Positions 6,571 through 14,078 of a stretch of DNA of 27,642 nt are shown here, one piece after another (position 1 is the stretch's first letter; each line of letters opens with the position of its first letter). Origin of the DNA: a virus; the IMG/VR virus record IMGVR_UViG_3300022538_000565, positions 1 through 27,642 of that record; one strand, given 5' to 3'. The notes under the pieces were generated by a model. It searched no databases. It was not told where the DNA came from and saw only the letters and a program-made list of their open reading frames with translations. The position numbers and the translations under genes are program-made.

Positions 6571-6759
6571 ATGAATCTGAAACGACGAACCAAACTGCGA
6601 AGAGGAATAGATATAATCGATGAGGTTATCCTTGACGAGCAGGATGCTTACAATAATATGCCCGAAGGAATACAGGATTCCGAAAAAGGTGAAAAGATGG
6701 AGGAAGGAATTGACAATCTAAATGAGGCAAGAGATATATTAGAAGAAATGTTGAACTGA
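6571..6759 (+). CDS. Hypothetical small helical protein
   Basis: The frame encodes 62 residues following ATGAAAGGATGATAAA. A basic N-terminus (MNLKRRTKLRRGIDII) is followed by an acidic helical remainder (DEQDAYNNMPEGIQDSEKGE). It could be a small regulatory or nucleic-acid-binding protein. No family is recognised. It is packed 15 bp after the previous stop and 17 bp before the methyltransferase gene. Confidence 0.6.
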   Translation: MNLKRRTKLRRGIDIIDEVILDEQDAYNNMPEGIQDSEKGEKMEEGIDNLNEARDILEEMLN

Positions 6760-6776
6760 AAGGATGGTAAAATAAA

Positions 6777-7625
6777 ATGTTAAAAAACCCGAAGCAATTA
6801 AAATACATTGCACCATTTAATATTCCTAATAGTAAATCAGGAGATATCGAAATTAAAAACAAATGGCATCCAGCTGATGAACCTATCATAGCCGTCTCAG
6901 TGCGTACAGCAATATTCACTGGACAAAAACCTTTAACAATCACATACAATAGGCCAATACCAATCACAACCCTAAGTGACAAAAAGGGCACATGGATGAT
7001 AACCACACCAGCCGAACAAGTACAGGCACATAATGCTTTAAGAAGATGTAAAGGACGAGTACTGGTAGGTGGTTTGGGCTTAGGTTATTTTGTAAAGAAA
7101 CTGCAAGAAAAGGACAATGTCACCAGCGTTGTAGTCGTTGAAATTTCACAGGATGTTATCAATCTTGTTTGGAAATACCACCAATTCGACCAAAGATTTC
7201 AAATCATATGCACAGATATCAAAAAATACTTGAAGAGATATACAAGTAACCGAAGATTTGATTGGGTCTATCTTGACATATGGCGTGGTGATGGTGAGGG
7301 ACAATTCATCAATACTGTTTTACCATTAAAAAGATTAGTCCACAAAACTGTTTGTAATAAAGTCAGTCACATATTATCGTGGCAAGAAGAGGTAATGCTT
7401 GGACAAATCCAAACTGGAATCCAAACTCACCTATTACTTGAACTCGACAAGATAAAATCCATGCCCAAAACAAAATTTGACAAAACATTCAAAGGCAAAT
7501 ATCTGATTACACGAAAGGTTTTCTGGAACCACCTTCGTCAATACAATCTTAATGTCAATGAAGCATTAAACCTACTCCCCACTTATATAAACTGGATACG
7601 AAATGGAATGAATGGAGAATTTTAA
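6777..7625 (+). CDS. Class I SAM-dependent methyltransferase-like protein
   Basis: The 282-residue protein shows a Rossmann SAM-binding loop, VLVGGLGLGYF (about 95-105), a following acidic strand end VVVVEIS (about 117-123), and FDWVYLDIWRGDGE (about 160-173) at the position of motif IV in spermidine-synthase-like methyltransferases. No DPPY-type DNA methyltransferase motif is present, so the acceptor is not obviously a DNA base. The start has an extended spacer (GGATGGTAAAATAAA). Candidates are a small-molecule, protein or RNA methyltransferase; the substrate is unknown. Confidence 0.7.
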   Translation: MLKNPKQLKYIAPFNIPNSKSGDIEIKNKWHPADEPIIAVSVRTAIFTGQKPLTITYNRPIPITTLSDKKGTWMITTPAEQVQAHNALRRCKGRVLVGGLGLGYFVKKLQEKDNVTSVVVVEISQDVINLVWKYHQFDQRFQIICTDIKKYLKRYTSNRRFDWVYLDIWRGDGEGQFINTVLPLKRLVHKTVCNKVSHILSWQEEVMLGQIQTGIQTHLLLELDKIKSMPKTKFDKTFKGKYLITRKVFWNHLRQYNLNVNEALNLLPTYINWIRNGMNGEF

Positions 7626-7644
7626 GAAAACGAAAGGATAACAG

Positions 7645-8001
7645 ATGAAACGAATAATAATAATAGGTTCAAGACGAAGAGACAGCCATAGAGATTTTAT
7701 TTGTACCAAGTGTGTTTTCCTAACTATCTACAAGAAAGGAGATATAATTGTAAGTGGTGGCTGCCCTAAAGGTGGAGATAGATTTGCTGAGATATTAGCT
7801 AATACATATAATATACCTAAGAGCATTTTCAAAGCCAATTGGAAATTAGGGAGACACGCTGGATTTTTAAGAAATACAAATATAGCCAAATATGGTGATG
7901 TATTAATTGCTTGTGTTGCAAAAGATAGAACAGGCGGTACAGAAGACACAATAAAAAAGTTTAAGAAATTTCACCCGAAAGGCAAAATACACTTATGTTG
8001 A
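7645..8001 (+). CDS. SLOG-domain protein (DUF2493/YspA-like)
   Basis: The 118-residue protein matches the SLOG (Rossmann-like, DprA/YspA-related) pattern: IIIIGSRRR at the N-terminus, the nucleotide-binding loop VSGGCPKGGDRFAE (36-49), then GRHAGFLRNTNIAKYGD (68-84) and a final TGGTEDTIKKF. SLOG domains bind nucleotides or NAD-derived ligands and occur both in DNA-handling proteins and in defence systems such as Thoeris. A stand-alone phage SLOG could bind or process a nucleotide signal. With NADAR and macrodomain genes in the same genome this is a suggestive but unproven link. Confidence 0.75.
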   Translation: MKRIIIIGSRRRDSHRDFICTKCVFLTIYKKGDIIVSGGCPKGGDRFAEILANTYNIPKSIFKANWKLGRHAGFLRNTNIAKYGDVLIACVAKDRTGGTEDTIKKFKKFHPKGKIHLC

Positions 8002-8020
8002 AATGAAAGGATGGTAAAAA

Positions 8021-8563
8021 ATGGAAACTACTCTGCGTAAGGATGTATTAAACGAAACATATGAAGATATGAAAAATCTCATCTTTACTATCACCTGGAA
8101 ATTCCAAGCGAGGAATGGAGGAGAAATTGATGACTTAATAGGACAAGCCAATCTACTGTTTATCCTTGCACTCGATGAATATGATGAAACAAGACAAGCC
8201 CAACTATCCACTTGGCTATGGATTTACATCAATAAAGGACTACGAAATTATACCAGAAAAGAGCGTAGACATACTCTTATCTCCATTGATGATGAGGATA
8301 GAAACATTAATCCCCAAATACTCAATTCATTCTCCATATTAGAATTACTGGATGAGTTGGAACAAGACACACTTCTCATAATACAACTCTTCTTTGAAAC
8401 CCCAAATGAAATCATCCAAGGCATCCTGGACGATGGCAAACAAATGAAGCACATGCGAGGCTATATGAGGAGACGATTGAGGAATCGGTTGAAACAAATG
8501 GGGTGGACTATACGCAGAATTACAGAAGCATTCGAGAGGATTAAAGAAGCAATTCAATATTAA
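8021..8563 (+). CDS. Sigma70 region 2-like transcription factor
   Basis: The 180-residue protein has DDLIGQANLLFILALDEYDE (37-56), the hallmark of sigma70 region 2.1-2.2, followed by STWLWIYINKGLRNYTRKER (63-82), corresponding to 2.3-2.4. The C-terminal part (100-180) is helical and basic (GYMRRRLRNRLKQMGWTIRR) and could be a degenerate region 4. No sigma 1.1 or region 3 is seen. It may be a phage sigma factor for middle or late promoters, or an ECF-derived protein. The start follows GAAAGGATGGTAAAAA. Confidence 0.75.
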   Translation: METTLRKDVLNETYEDMKNLIFTITWKFQARNGGEIDDLIGQANLLFILALDEYDETRQAQLSTWLWIYINKGLRNYTRKERRHTLISIDDEDRNINPQILNSFSILELLDELEQDTLLIIQLFFETPNEIIQGILDDGKQMKHMRGYMRRRLRNRLKQMGWTIRRITEAFERIKEAIQY

Positions 8564-8582
8564 GAAAGGAAGTGATATTAAA

Positions 8583-8822
8583 ATGGAAAGAGAACTTACA
8601 CAAATAGAGACATTGAGCTTGAGAGATTACATTGATAAAGAGATGACAAGATTACAGCAAGAATGTTTAGAACTTTTTGAGGATGCTACAAATAACCTGA
8701 CCGAAATAATGAGCCATACTGCCAAACTGGTAATACTTCAAGACATTGCATATCAGCTTGAATATGGATTTATTGTAAAAATAGGGAATACGAGTCTAAA
8801 GCACCATTTAACAAAACCTTAA
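8583..8822 (+). CDS. Hypothetical helical protein
   Basis: The frame encodes 79 residues starting after AGAAAGGAAGTGATATTAAA. It is predicted mostly helical and amphipathic (RDYIDKEMTRLQQECLELFE), with one Cys and no membrane helix. No family is recognised. It lies 19 bp after the sigma-like gene, probably in the same transcript, and could be a partner of that protein, although nothing in the sequence shows this. Confidence 0.6.
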   Translation: MERELTQIETLSLRDYIDKEMTRLQQECLELFEDATNNLTEIMSHTAKLVILQDIAYQLEYGFIVKIGNTSLKHHLTKP

Positions 8823-8838
8823 ATCGAAAGGATAGAAA

Positions 8839-9180
8839 ATGATTACAGTGAATTATGGTATCACCCTAAGACTTAAAGGAAAAGGAAAAAGAAGAGTATC
8901 TGAAAATCATCAAGGACTTCAACTTGACCTCAAAGAAAATCAAAGCAAGAAAATCAGAGAGGAGATAAGAAAAAGACATCCAGGTTGGATTGTCGAAGGA
9001 TTTGCTATTGTGGATAATTTACTATCAGCTTGTAAAGCTCAACACAAAGCAATTGATATCTTGTTTGCCTTACTTATAGGAAAGGACAAAAAATTCTTCC
9101 CTATTAAAAGTGGTCAACCCTGGGAAGCTCTTCAACAAGGCAATCGAGCCATCAAGGATGCAGAAGCAAAAAATGACTAA
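8839..9180 (+). CDS. Hypothetical protein upstream of the helicase
   Basis: The 113-residue protein begins after ATCGAAAGGATAGAAA. It has a beta-rich start (MITVNYGITLRLKGKGKRR), a basic helix (KENQSKKIREEIRKRHPGW), and a more hydrophobic C-terminal segment (NLLSACKAQHKAIDILFALL). The last 8 bases overlap the SNF2-like helicase gene, suggesting translational coupling and a shared process. No family is recognised. Confidence 0.6.
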   Translation: MITVNYGITLRLKGKGKRRVSENHQGLQLDLKENQSKKIREEIRKRHPGWIVEGFAIVDNLLSACKAQHKAIDILFALLIGKDKKFFPIKSGQPWEALQQGNRAIKDAEAKND

Positions 9181-10528
9181 ACCAGAAAAACGTGACTATC
9201 AAGATAAAGCCCTTAGGAAAATAGAGCACTTCAAGGGACGTGCTCTACTTGCCTACGAGATGCGAACGGGGAAAACCTTTATCGCCTTGCAATGGTTAAA
9301 GAATAATCCAAAGATAGAACCTGCTGTTGTAATCTGTCCTGAAATAGGAAAGCTGTACTGGGAAGAAAAAGCTCTAAGATATTTTGGAATAAGAAGCACA
9401 GTGTTGAATGGAGAAAATCCCCCCAAAAGGAAATTCATACACAAGAATCGACTTTACATACTCAATTGGAAAATACTTCAATATTGGGTTGAGTTTTTAC
9501 AAAGAGCAGGTGTGGTAGCTTCTATATTAGATGAAGTTCATTATATCAAGGAATCCAAAACCTTATGCTATAAAGCAACAAAAAAATTAGTAAGAAAATT
9601 ACCATATCTCCTTGCATTAGGAGGGACGCCACTTAAAAGCAGGCCAAAAGAACTCTTCAATATTCTAAATTTAATAAGACCTGATAAATATCCATCTATC
9701 GTAAAATATCGCTGGAGATACTGTAAACCAAAATACAGACCTTGGGGTTGGAATTATGATGGAGCAGACCATTTAGATGAACTTCATAGAAATATGAATA
9801 CCTGGTGCATGGTTCGGGAACTGAGGAAAGATGTAATGGGTGATTTACCCAAGAACAGACATATTGTACCCATTAATATATCAAGCAGAAGTGAATATGA
9901 TGAAGCTGAAAACAATTTCATTATATGGCTTCGCAGACGTTCTGCCACACGAGCACACAAAGCAAAGAAGGCAGAGCGATTGGTACAGATGGGATACCTG
10001 AGGAGACTTGCAGCATCATTAAAAATGCCAAGTGCCTTAAAATGGATAGACAGATGGTTGGAAAAGAAAGATGGACAGCTTGCCATTTTTGCCATACATA
10101 AAGACATTATCTCTCAGCTTCATACTCACTACAGAGGAATATGTGTTGTAGTTGATGGTACTATTAGAGGTAAAAAACGACATTTAGCCGTTAAGGCTTT
10201 TCAAAACAAGCAATATAGAATATTCATTGGACAATCACAAGCAGCTGGTACAGTCATTGAATTATCAAATGCAAAAGCTGCAATTGGGCTTGAGCTTGAT
10301 TGGACTCCAGGTGGAGTAACCCAATGGGAAGATAGAATATTTGACCCAAACTCAGACAAACCTATGCGTATATATTACCTTGTTGCAAAGAATACCATTG
10401 AACACCACCTTTGCGAAATACTGCAATCAAAGCAAAATATAATATCCAAGATATTAGACGGCAGTAAAAAGAAAAATCAATTAAATGTATTTGACTTATT
10501 AGAAAAAGCATTATTGAAAGGAAAATAA
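9173..10528 (+). CDS. SNF2-type superfamily 2 helicase
   Basis: From the ATG at 9173 the protein has 451 residues. It shows Walker A AYEMRTGKT (27-35), DEVH (120-123), motif III GGTP (150-153) and motifs V/VI around GTVIELSNA and TQWEDRIFDP, the SNF2/SMARCAL1-like translocase set. The start at 9173 is preferred to 9158 or 9110 because the upstream gene ends at 9180; 9158 remains possible. Such phage helicases are thought to act in DNA repair, replication restart or recombination. Near the C-terminus, residues 436-440 read QLNVF, a close match to the bacterial sliding-clamp binding consensus QLxLF. Confidence 0.88.
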   Translation: MTKPEKRDYQDKALRKIEHFKGRALLAYEMRTGKTFIALQWLKNNPKIEPAVVICPEIGKLYWEEKALRYFGIRSTVLNGENPPKRKFIHKNRLYILNWKILQYWVEFLQRAGVVASILDEVHYIKESKTLCYKATKKLVRKLPYLLALGGTPLKSRPKELFNILNLIRPDKYPSIVKYRWRYCKPKYRPWGWNYDGADHLDELHRNMNTWCMVRELRKDVMGDLPKNRHIVPINISSRSEYDEAENNFIIWLRRRSATRAHKAKKAERLVQMGYLRRLAASLKMPSALKWIDRWLEKKDGQLAIFAIHKDIISQLHTHYRGICVVVDGTIRGKKRHLAVKAFQNKQYRIFIGQSQAAGTVIELSNAKAAIGLELDWTPGGVTQWEDRIFDPNSDKPMRIYYLVAKNTIEHHLCEILQSKQNIISKILDGSKKKNQLNVFDLLEKALLKGK

Positions 10529-10529
10529 A

Positions 10530-10778
10530 ATGGAATATGGAAAATATATCATAGTATTAGAAAGAGGACATCTAATACCCATCCTCTTTGACTCTTTAAT
10601 TCCACACGATACGTTTCTTCGATGCTTCCCTAAAGCCAATATTTTATCTGCTGGATTTTTCCGAACAGATAGAATCAAAGGTGAGGAAATAATCACCTTT
10701 GGAAAAAGCATAAACTTAGACTTATCCCCAAACAATGGAGACAATATACTTATCAAAAAACTTCTACAAGGTCATTAA
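10530..10778 (+). CDS. Small phage protein of unknown function
   Basis: The 82-residue protein starts one base after the helicase stop, behind TTGAAAGGAAAATAAA located in the helicase C-terminus. It looks beta-rich (YGKYIIVLERGHLIPILFDS) with a conserved-looking ILSAGFFRTD segment that I associate with widespread small phage proteins lacking a known function. The tight spacing suggests translational coupling to the helicase. Confidence 0.65.
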   Translation: MEYGKYIIVLERGHLIPILFDSLIPHDTFLRCFPKANILSAGFFRTDRIKGEEIITFGKSINLDLSPNNGDNILIKKLLQGH

Positions 10779-10779
10779 A

Positions 10780-10932
10780 ATGAAAAAGAGAAAAAATAGC
10801 AATAAAACCACAACCATCTTCAACCTGCGAACAGACATCAAATGCCAATTCAAGGCTTGGTGTGCTGAACGTGGAAAGACTATGATTGAGGTACTCGAAA
10901 AAATGATTTTGGAAAAGATTAAGAAAGGATAG
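10780..10932 (+). CDS. Ribbon-helix-helix (CopG/Arc-like) protein
   Basis: The ATG at 10780 is chosen because AAGG lies 7 bases upstream and it falls directly after the previous stop; an in-frame ATG at 10735 lies inside that gene. The 51-residue product has a basic start, a beta strand TTTIFNLRTD, helix IKCQFKAWCAERG and helix MIEVLEKMILEK, an RHH DNA-binding fold. Such proteins dimerise and repress promoters. A toxin partner is not seen, so it is more likely a phage regulator than an antitoxin. Confidence 0.65.
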   Translation: MKKRKNSNKTTTIFNLRTDIKCQFKAWCAERGKTMIEVLEKMILEKIKKG

Positions 10933-10935
10933 AAA

Positions 10936-11229
10936 ATGATGCTAAGCAAAAGAAGAAAAAAGGAAACTGTTGAGAAAGTCAATGATGAGAATATACGACA
11001 TCAACTCCTCATAAATTTGGCCAAATTTATCTCCACCAAAGACATCCACAAATACAAATTGATGGAGAAAACCAAGACTGTATTAGTAACCAAAGGGCAT
11101 ATATTCAGAAAGAGGCTCATTTACTCTTGTCCAGAATGTGAAGAGGGTGTGGTCACTCCCTATTCCTTCTTTTGCCCAAACTGTGGAACAAAACTAAAAT
11201 GGTCAAAAGGGGCACCACACGGAGATTAA
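10936..11229 (+). CDS. Zinc-ribbon protein
   Basis: The 97-residue protein follows AAGAAAGGATAGAAA; a second ATG at 10939 could also be used. The N-terminal two-thirds are basic and helical, and the C-terminus holds a zinc ribbon with CPEC (65-68) and CPNC (80-83) spaced as in rubredoxin-like knuckles. It may be a transcription or replication accessory factor. No specific family is recognised. Confidence 0.65.
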   Translation: MMLSKRRKKETVEKVNDENIRHQLLINLAKFISTKDIHKYKLMEKTKTVLVTKGHIFRKRLIYSCPECEEGVVTPYSFFCPNCGTKLKWSKGAPHGD

Positions 11230-11232
11230 AAA

Positions 11233-11802
11233 ATGAAAAAAGATATTCAAATCTTATCCATAGATGGAAATAGCTTACTTAAACTATTCCCTGTTTTTAT
11301 GATTAGTGATAGCATAGATTGTCCCAAATATCACCATCAAGACTTCTGCATCAAAAAGAATTACTCCACAAAGGAACAGAAAATCATAAATTCAATTCCT
11401 AATGTAAGAAAAGCTCGCTTCCGTTTTTCTCCAATAATCTGCTCAGGAAGGCGTGGTGATGGAAGCAGGTACAGAGAAAGATGTAAATACTTTGGAGGAT
11501 ATGGAAACGAAAAACAAGATGTCTGGAACTATGATAATCCAGTAAAATCACTCTATTGCAACAAAGCAAAAACTGGAGCCATTGAAGTAAAGAAAAGTAC
11601 ATCAAATTGCAATAAGCGTCGTCTGCTTGTTAGGTCAGCTGTTACCCATAACCTAATCCAACATTTTGGTTCAGGATGTTTAGAACAAGTCTTAATTATT
11701 GAAGAGTGTTTAAAATGTCCTTACTCCAACAAGAAAATATTCAAATGTCTGTGGAAACCCAAATGCAATGAAGGCAATAAAGAACTCCTAACTATGATGT
11801 GA
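11233..11802 (+). CDS. Cys-rich hypothetical protein
   Basis: The frame encodes 189 residues with about eleven cysteines in several clusters (CPKYHHQDFC; CLKCPY; CLWKPKC), enough for two zinc sites or an iron-sulfur cluster. The middle is basic (ARFRFSPIICSGRRGDGSRY). There is no signal peptide, so disulfides are unlikely and metal binding is the better guess. No family is recognised. It starts 4 bp after the zinc-ribbon gene and probably shares its transcript; its ribosome site (GGAGATTAAAAA) overlaps that gene's end. Confidence 0.6.
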   Translation: MKKDIQILSIDGNSLLKLFPVFMISDSIDCPKYHHQDFCIKKNYSTKEQKIINSIPNVRKARFRFSPIICSGRRGDGSRYRERCKYFGGYGNEKQDVWNYDNPVKSLYCNKAKTGAIEVKKSTSNCNKRRLLVRSAVTHNLIQHFGSGCLEQVLIIEECLKCPYSNKKIFKCLWKPKCNEGNKELLTMM

Positions 11803-11860
11803 GGATGTTCATACGGGGATTGTGAAAGTTGTACAAAGAAAACCAAGAAAGGATAAGAAA

Positions 11861-12118
11861 ATGAAAGTATCTATAAGACAATTAAATGGTTGTCTATCAG
11901 CTATGCAAGTAGCAAGAGTGAACCCAGAAAGTCAAAAATCCTTAAGAGAACTCATTCAAACATTAATTGAATCAAAAAAAGATTATATTGAGATATCAGA
12001 AGACTATCCAGAGGAAATTAACTTTTTCAAAACAACTATTGAAATGTCCAAAATACATACAGATTTGGTAAAGGTTCAAAGACATAATGAAATTCCAAGA
12101 CATACTATCCCAACTTAA
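11861..12118 (+). CDS. Hypothetical protein overlapping primase
   Basis: The ATG at 11861 is preferred over an in-frame GTG at 11822 because AAGAAAGGATAAGAAA lies directly before it. The 85-residue product is helical and has MKVSIRQLNGCLSAMQ at its start. The last 32 bases overlap the primase gene in another frame. No family is recognised; the overlap suggests a role in the replication module. Confidence 0.55.
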   Translation: MKVSIRQLNGCLSAMQVARVNPESQKSLRELIQTLIESKKDYIEISEDYPEEINFFKTTIEMSKIHTDLVKVQRHNEIPRHTIPT

Positions 12119-12959
12119 TATTCCTACAGCACCAGAAGGACATCACCATTCACGTCCTGATTGGATAAATCTGGATTGTCCCTACTGCGGACGTGATAGC
12201 CAGAAATGGCATTTAGGATATTCAATAGAAAACAACTTTTTCAACTGTTGGAGGTGCGGAACACATCAACTTATCAATACCTTAATGGAAATAACACATC
12301 TACCATATTACCAAATCAAGAAACTGGTATCTGATTTAGAACCTTCATTCATCAAAAGAGAAAAGCCAACAGGCAAATTAATAATGCCAAGTGGTACTAA
12401 ACATTTATCCTCCGTTCACAAAAAATATCTACATAGCAGAGGATTCAATTGGAGAGAGATACAACGTATTTGGCAAATAAAAGGAATTGGCATAGCCCCC
12501 AGACTACAATGGCGTATATTTATTCCTATTATCTACCATTCACAAGTTGTCAGTTGGACAACACGCTCAATTTCTAAAAGGGAGAATGTAACCAGACATA
12601 TATCGGCCAGTGAGGAAGAGGAATCAATGCCTCATCACGAACTATTGTATGGTGAGGATTATGCACGACATGCAGTAATCGTAACTGAAGGGGTATTTGA
12701 TGTTTGGAGAATCGGAGTAGGTGCTGTTTGCACTTTCAGTACAGGATATTCACAAGAGCAAATAGAACGAATCGTAAAATATCCAATCAGAGCAATATGT
12801 TTCGACAACCAACCAGAGGCTCAGAAACGGGCAAGGAGATTGGTTGACGATTTATCCGTATTCCCAGGCGATACTTTCAATGTAGTATTGGATGCGAAGG
12901 ACGCTGCTGAGGAAAGTGGGGAAAATATAAAAAGATTAAGAAAGGAGATTTTAGAATGA
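12087..12959 (+). CDS. DnaG-type primase (CHC2 zinc finger plus TOPRIM)
   Basis: The 290-residue protein has an N-terminal zinc-binding domain with CPYC (31-34), H42 and CWRC (54-57), and a TOPRIM domain with VIVTEGVFDVW (197-207; Glu201) and ICFDNQPEAQKRAR (237-250; Asp240). It is shorter than cellular DnaG and lacks a DnaB-binding C-terminus, as in many phage primases. The second position of the usual DxD is Gln242 instead of Asp. It synthesises RNA primers on the lagging strand and probably works with the DnaB-like helicase at 16346. Its end overlaps the NADAR gene by 4 bp. Confidence 0.85.
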   Translation: MKFQDILSQLNIPTAPEGHHHSRPDWINLDCPYCGRDSQKWHLGYSIENNFFNCWRCGTHQLINTLMEITHLPYYQIKKLVSDLEPSFIKREKPTGKLIMPSGTKHLSSVHKKYLHSRGFNWREIQRIWQIKGIGIAPRLQWRIFIPIIYHSQVVSWTTRSISKRENVTRHISASEEEESMPHHELLYGEDYARHAVIVTEGVFDVWRIGVGAVCTFSTGYSQEQIERIVKYPIRAICFDNQPEAQKRARRLVDDLSVFPGDTFNVVLDAKDAAEESGENIKRLRKEILE

Positions 12960-13399
12960 ATATGATAAAAGCATTCGTAGACAAATATCGCTTCTTGAGT
13001 AATTTCTTTCCCAGTCCTATTATTTGGAATGGACAAAGATGGGAGACTGCAGAACATTTGTATCAAGCCATGAAAACGGTAAACAAAAATGATAGGGAAC
13101 TGATAAGATTAGCATCCACACCAGGCAAAACCAAAAAATTAGGACAACAAGTTGAACTCCGGTCAGACTGGGAAAATGCCAAACATCGAACAATGAAGGA
13201 AATACTTGAACTAAAATTCAAACAGAATCCTGAATTGGCTCAGAAACTTATCAACACCAAGGGTATGATTTTAGAAGAAGGAAACTTCTGGCATGACAAT
13301 TACTGGGGAATTTGCAGATGCAAAAGGTGCAAACATAAAACAAGGCAAAACCATCTCGGACTATTATTAATGGAATTGAGAAAGGAGATTTCAAAATGA
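12956..13399 (+). CDS. NADAR-domain (YbiA/RibX-like) ADP-ribose-related hydrolase
   Basis: The 147-residue protein spans the full NADAR (DUF1768) fold: FLSNFFPSPI (13-22), WETAEHLYQAMK (29-40), a central KKLG...R.DW segment (about 55-72) and the C-terminal FWHDNYWGICRCKRC, which includes extra Cys residues. NADAR enzymes remove ADP-ribose from guanine in nucleic acids or act on ADP-ribose metabolites, and can neutralise DarT-type toxins. A phage copy may reverse host-inflicted ADP-ribosylation. It starts at an ATGA overlap with primase after AAAGGAGATTTTAGA and overlaps the next gene the same way. Confidence 0.88.
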   Translation: MNMIKAFVDKYRFLSNFFPSPIIWNGQRWETAEHLYQAMKTVNKNDRELIRLASTPGKTKKLGQQVELRSDWENAKHRTMKEILELKFKQNPELAQKLINTKGMILEEGNFWHDNYWGICRCKRCKHKTRQNHLGLLLMELRKEISK

Positions 13400-13722
13400 A
13401 AAAAGTATTATTAATAACTTACTTACTACTAATTAGTGGATGTATGAATGGTATGTTCGAAACATCAGAAGAAATAGCTCTACGGCGAAGTAGACAAAAC
13501 TCACTTATCAACGGTAAAGTTTATATTGGTATGACACAGAGAGATTTTGCAAAAATATGGCCAGTACCATACAAACACCTTATTAAACGTTCAGCAAGTA
13601 GCATAGGTATCTCAGAGTGGTGGAGTTATGATTGGTATTGTTATCCAACTTACATGAGCATAGACTCTCAATATCATTTTAGTTTCGATAATTATATTCT
13701 GACATTCTGGACAGAATATTAA
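13396..13722 (+). CDS. BamE/SmpA-like lipoprotein
   Basis: The 108-residue protein has a short basic N-terminus, a hydrophobic stretch (VLLITYLLLI) and a lipobox LISG-C (Cys16), so it should be a lipoprotein of about 93 residues after processing. The mature part has INGKVYIGMTQRDFAKIWP and a later aromatic-rich segment with SFDNYILTFW, resembling the SmpA/OmlA (BamE) fold. Lipoproteins in phages can serve superinfection exclusion, receptor masking or spanin roles. It overlaps NADAR by 4 bp and is followed by two further lipoproteins nearby. Confidence 0.7.
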   Translation: MKKVLLITYLLLISGCMNGMFETSEEIALRRSRQNSLINGKVYIGMTQRDFAKIWPVPYKHLIKRSASSIGISEWWSYDWYCYPTYMSIDSQYHFSFDNYILTFWTEY

Positions 13723-13742
13723 CTTAAAAAGGAGATTTTAGA

Positions 13743-13916
13743 ATGAAACAAAACCTACATACTGAAATGAAAGCCTATGAGGCACAACGAATCCGCGATG
13801 CTTTAATAATGCATAGTTGGAACAAAATCGAGACAGCCAAATACCTAGGTATAGGTTTATCCAGCCTATACAGGAAAATCATTGAACTGGGAATTAGTAA
13901 GAGAAAGAAGAAATAA
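13743..13916 (+). CDS. Fis-type helix-turn-helix protein
   Basis: The 57-residue protein starts after AAAAAGGAGATTTTAGA. Residues 15-50 fit the HTH_8/Fis C-terminal fold: RIRDALIMHSWNKIETAKYLG, turn, IGLSSLYRKIIELGI, followed by a basic KRKKK tail. NtrC-type activators end with the same module, but no other domain is present. It is probably a stand-alone DNA-binding protein for transcription or replication control and lies directly upstream of the structured RNA at 13926. Confidence 0.75.
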   Translation: MKQNLHTEMKAYEAQRIRDALIMHSWNKIETAKYLGIGLSSLYRKIIELGISKRKKK

Positions 13917-13925
13917 CATTCATTA

Positions 13926-14057
13926 TGGGAGTGAAGTGCATATCTCTACCATCGCTGGCTTATCATTTCTTCGTCTCGCTTTCAGAGATGTCCTCACGCT
14001 GTTGTGCAAACCTCTTAGTTTGCAAATAGGCCAGCACGTAGAACTGCTTCACTCCCA
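13926..14057 (+). ncRNA. Structured noncoding RNA candidate
   Basis: A closing stem of 11 perfect pairs, TGGGAGTGAAG (13926-13936) with CTTCACTCCCA (14047-14057), encloses about 110 nt. Inside are an 8-bp stem ATATCTCT/AGAGATGT (13940-13947/13984-13991, one G-U) and a hairpin TGCAAAC-CTCTTA-GTTTGCA (14005-14024) with a supporting GCTG/CAGC pair (13998-14001/14032-14035). This is a multibranch RNA fold, not a terminator. A 66-codon frame across it lacks protein-like features and a ribosome site. It lies between a Fis-type gene and a membrane-protein gene and may be a regulatory RNA, riboswitch-like leader or decoy. Confidence 0.6.
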
Positions 14058-14078
14058 CCTATTTGAAAGGGTAATGAA

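Noticed and set aside
10780-10932. RHH antitoxin of a toxin-antitoxin pair
   Set aside because: No adjacent gene resembles a ParE, MazF or RelE toxin; neighbours are a zinc-ribbon protein and an uncharacterised small phage protein.
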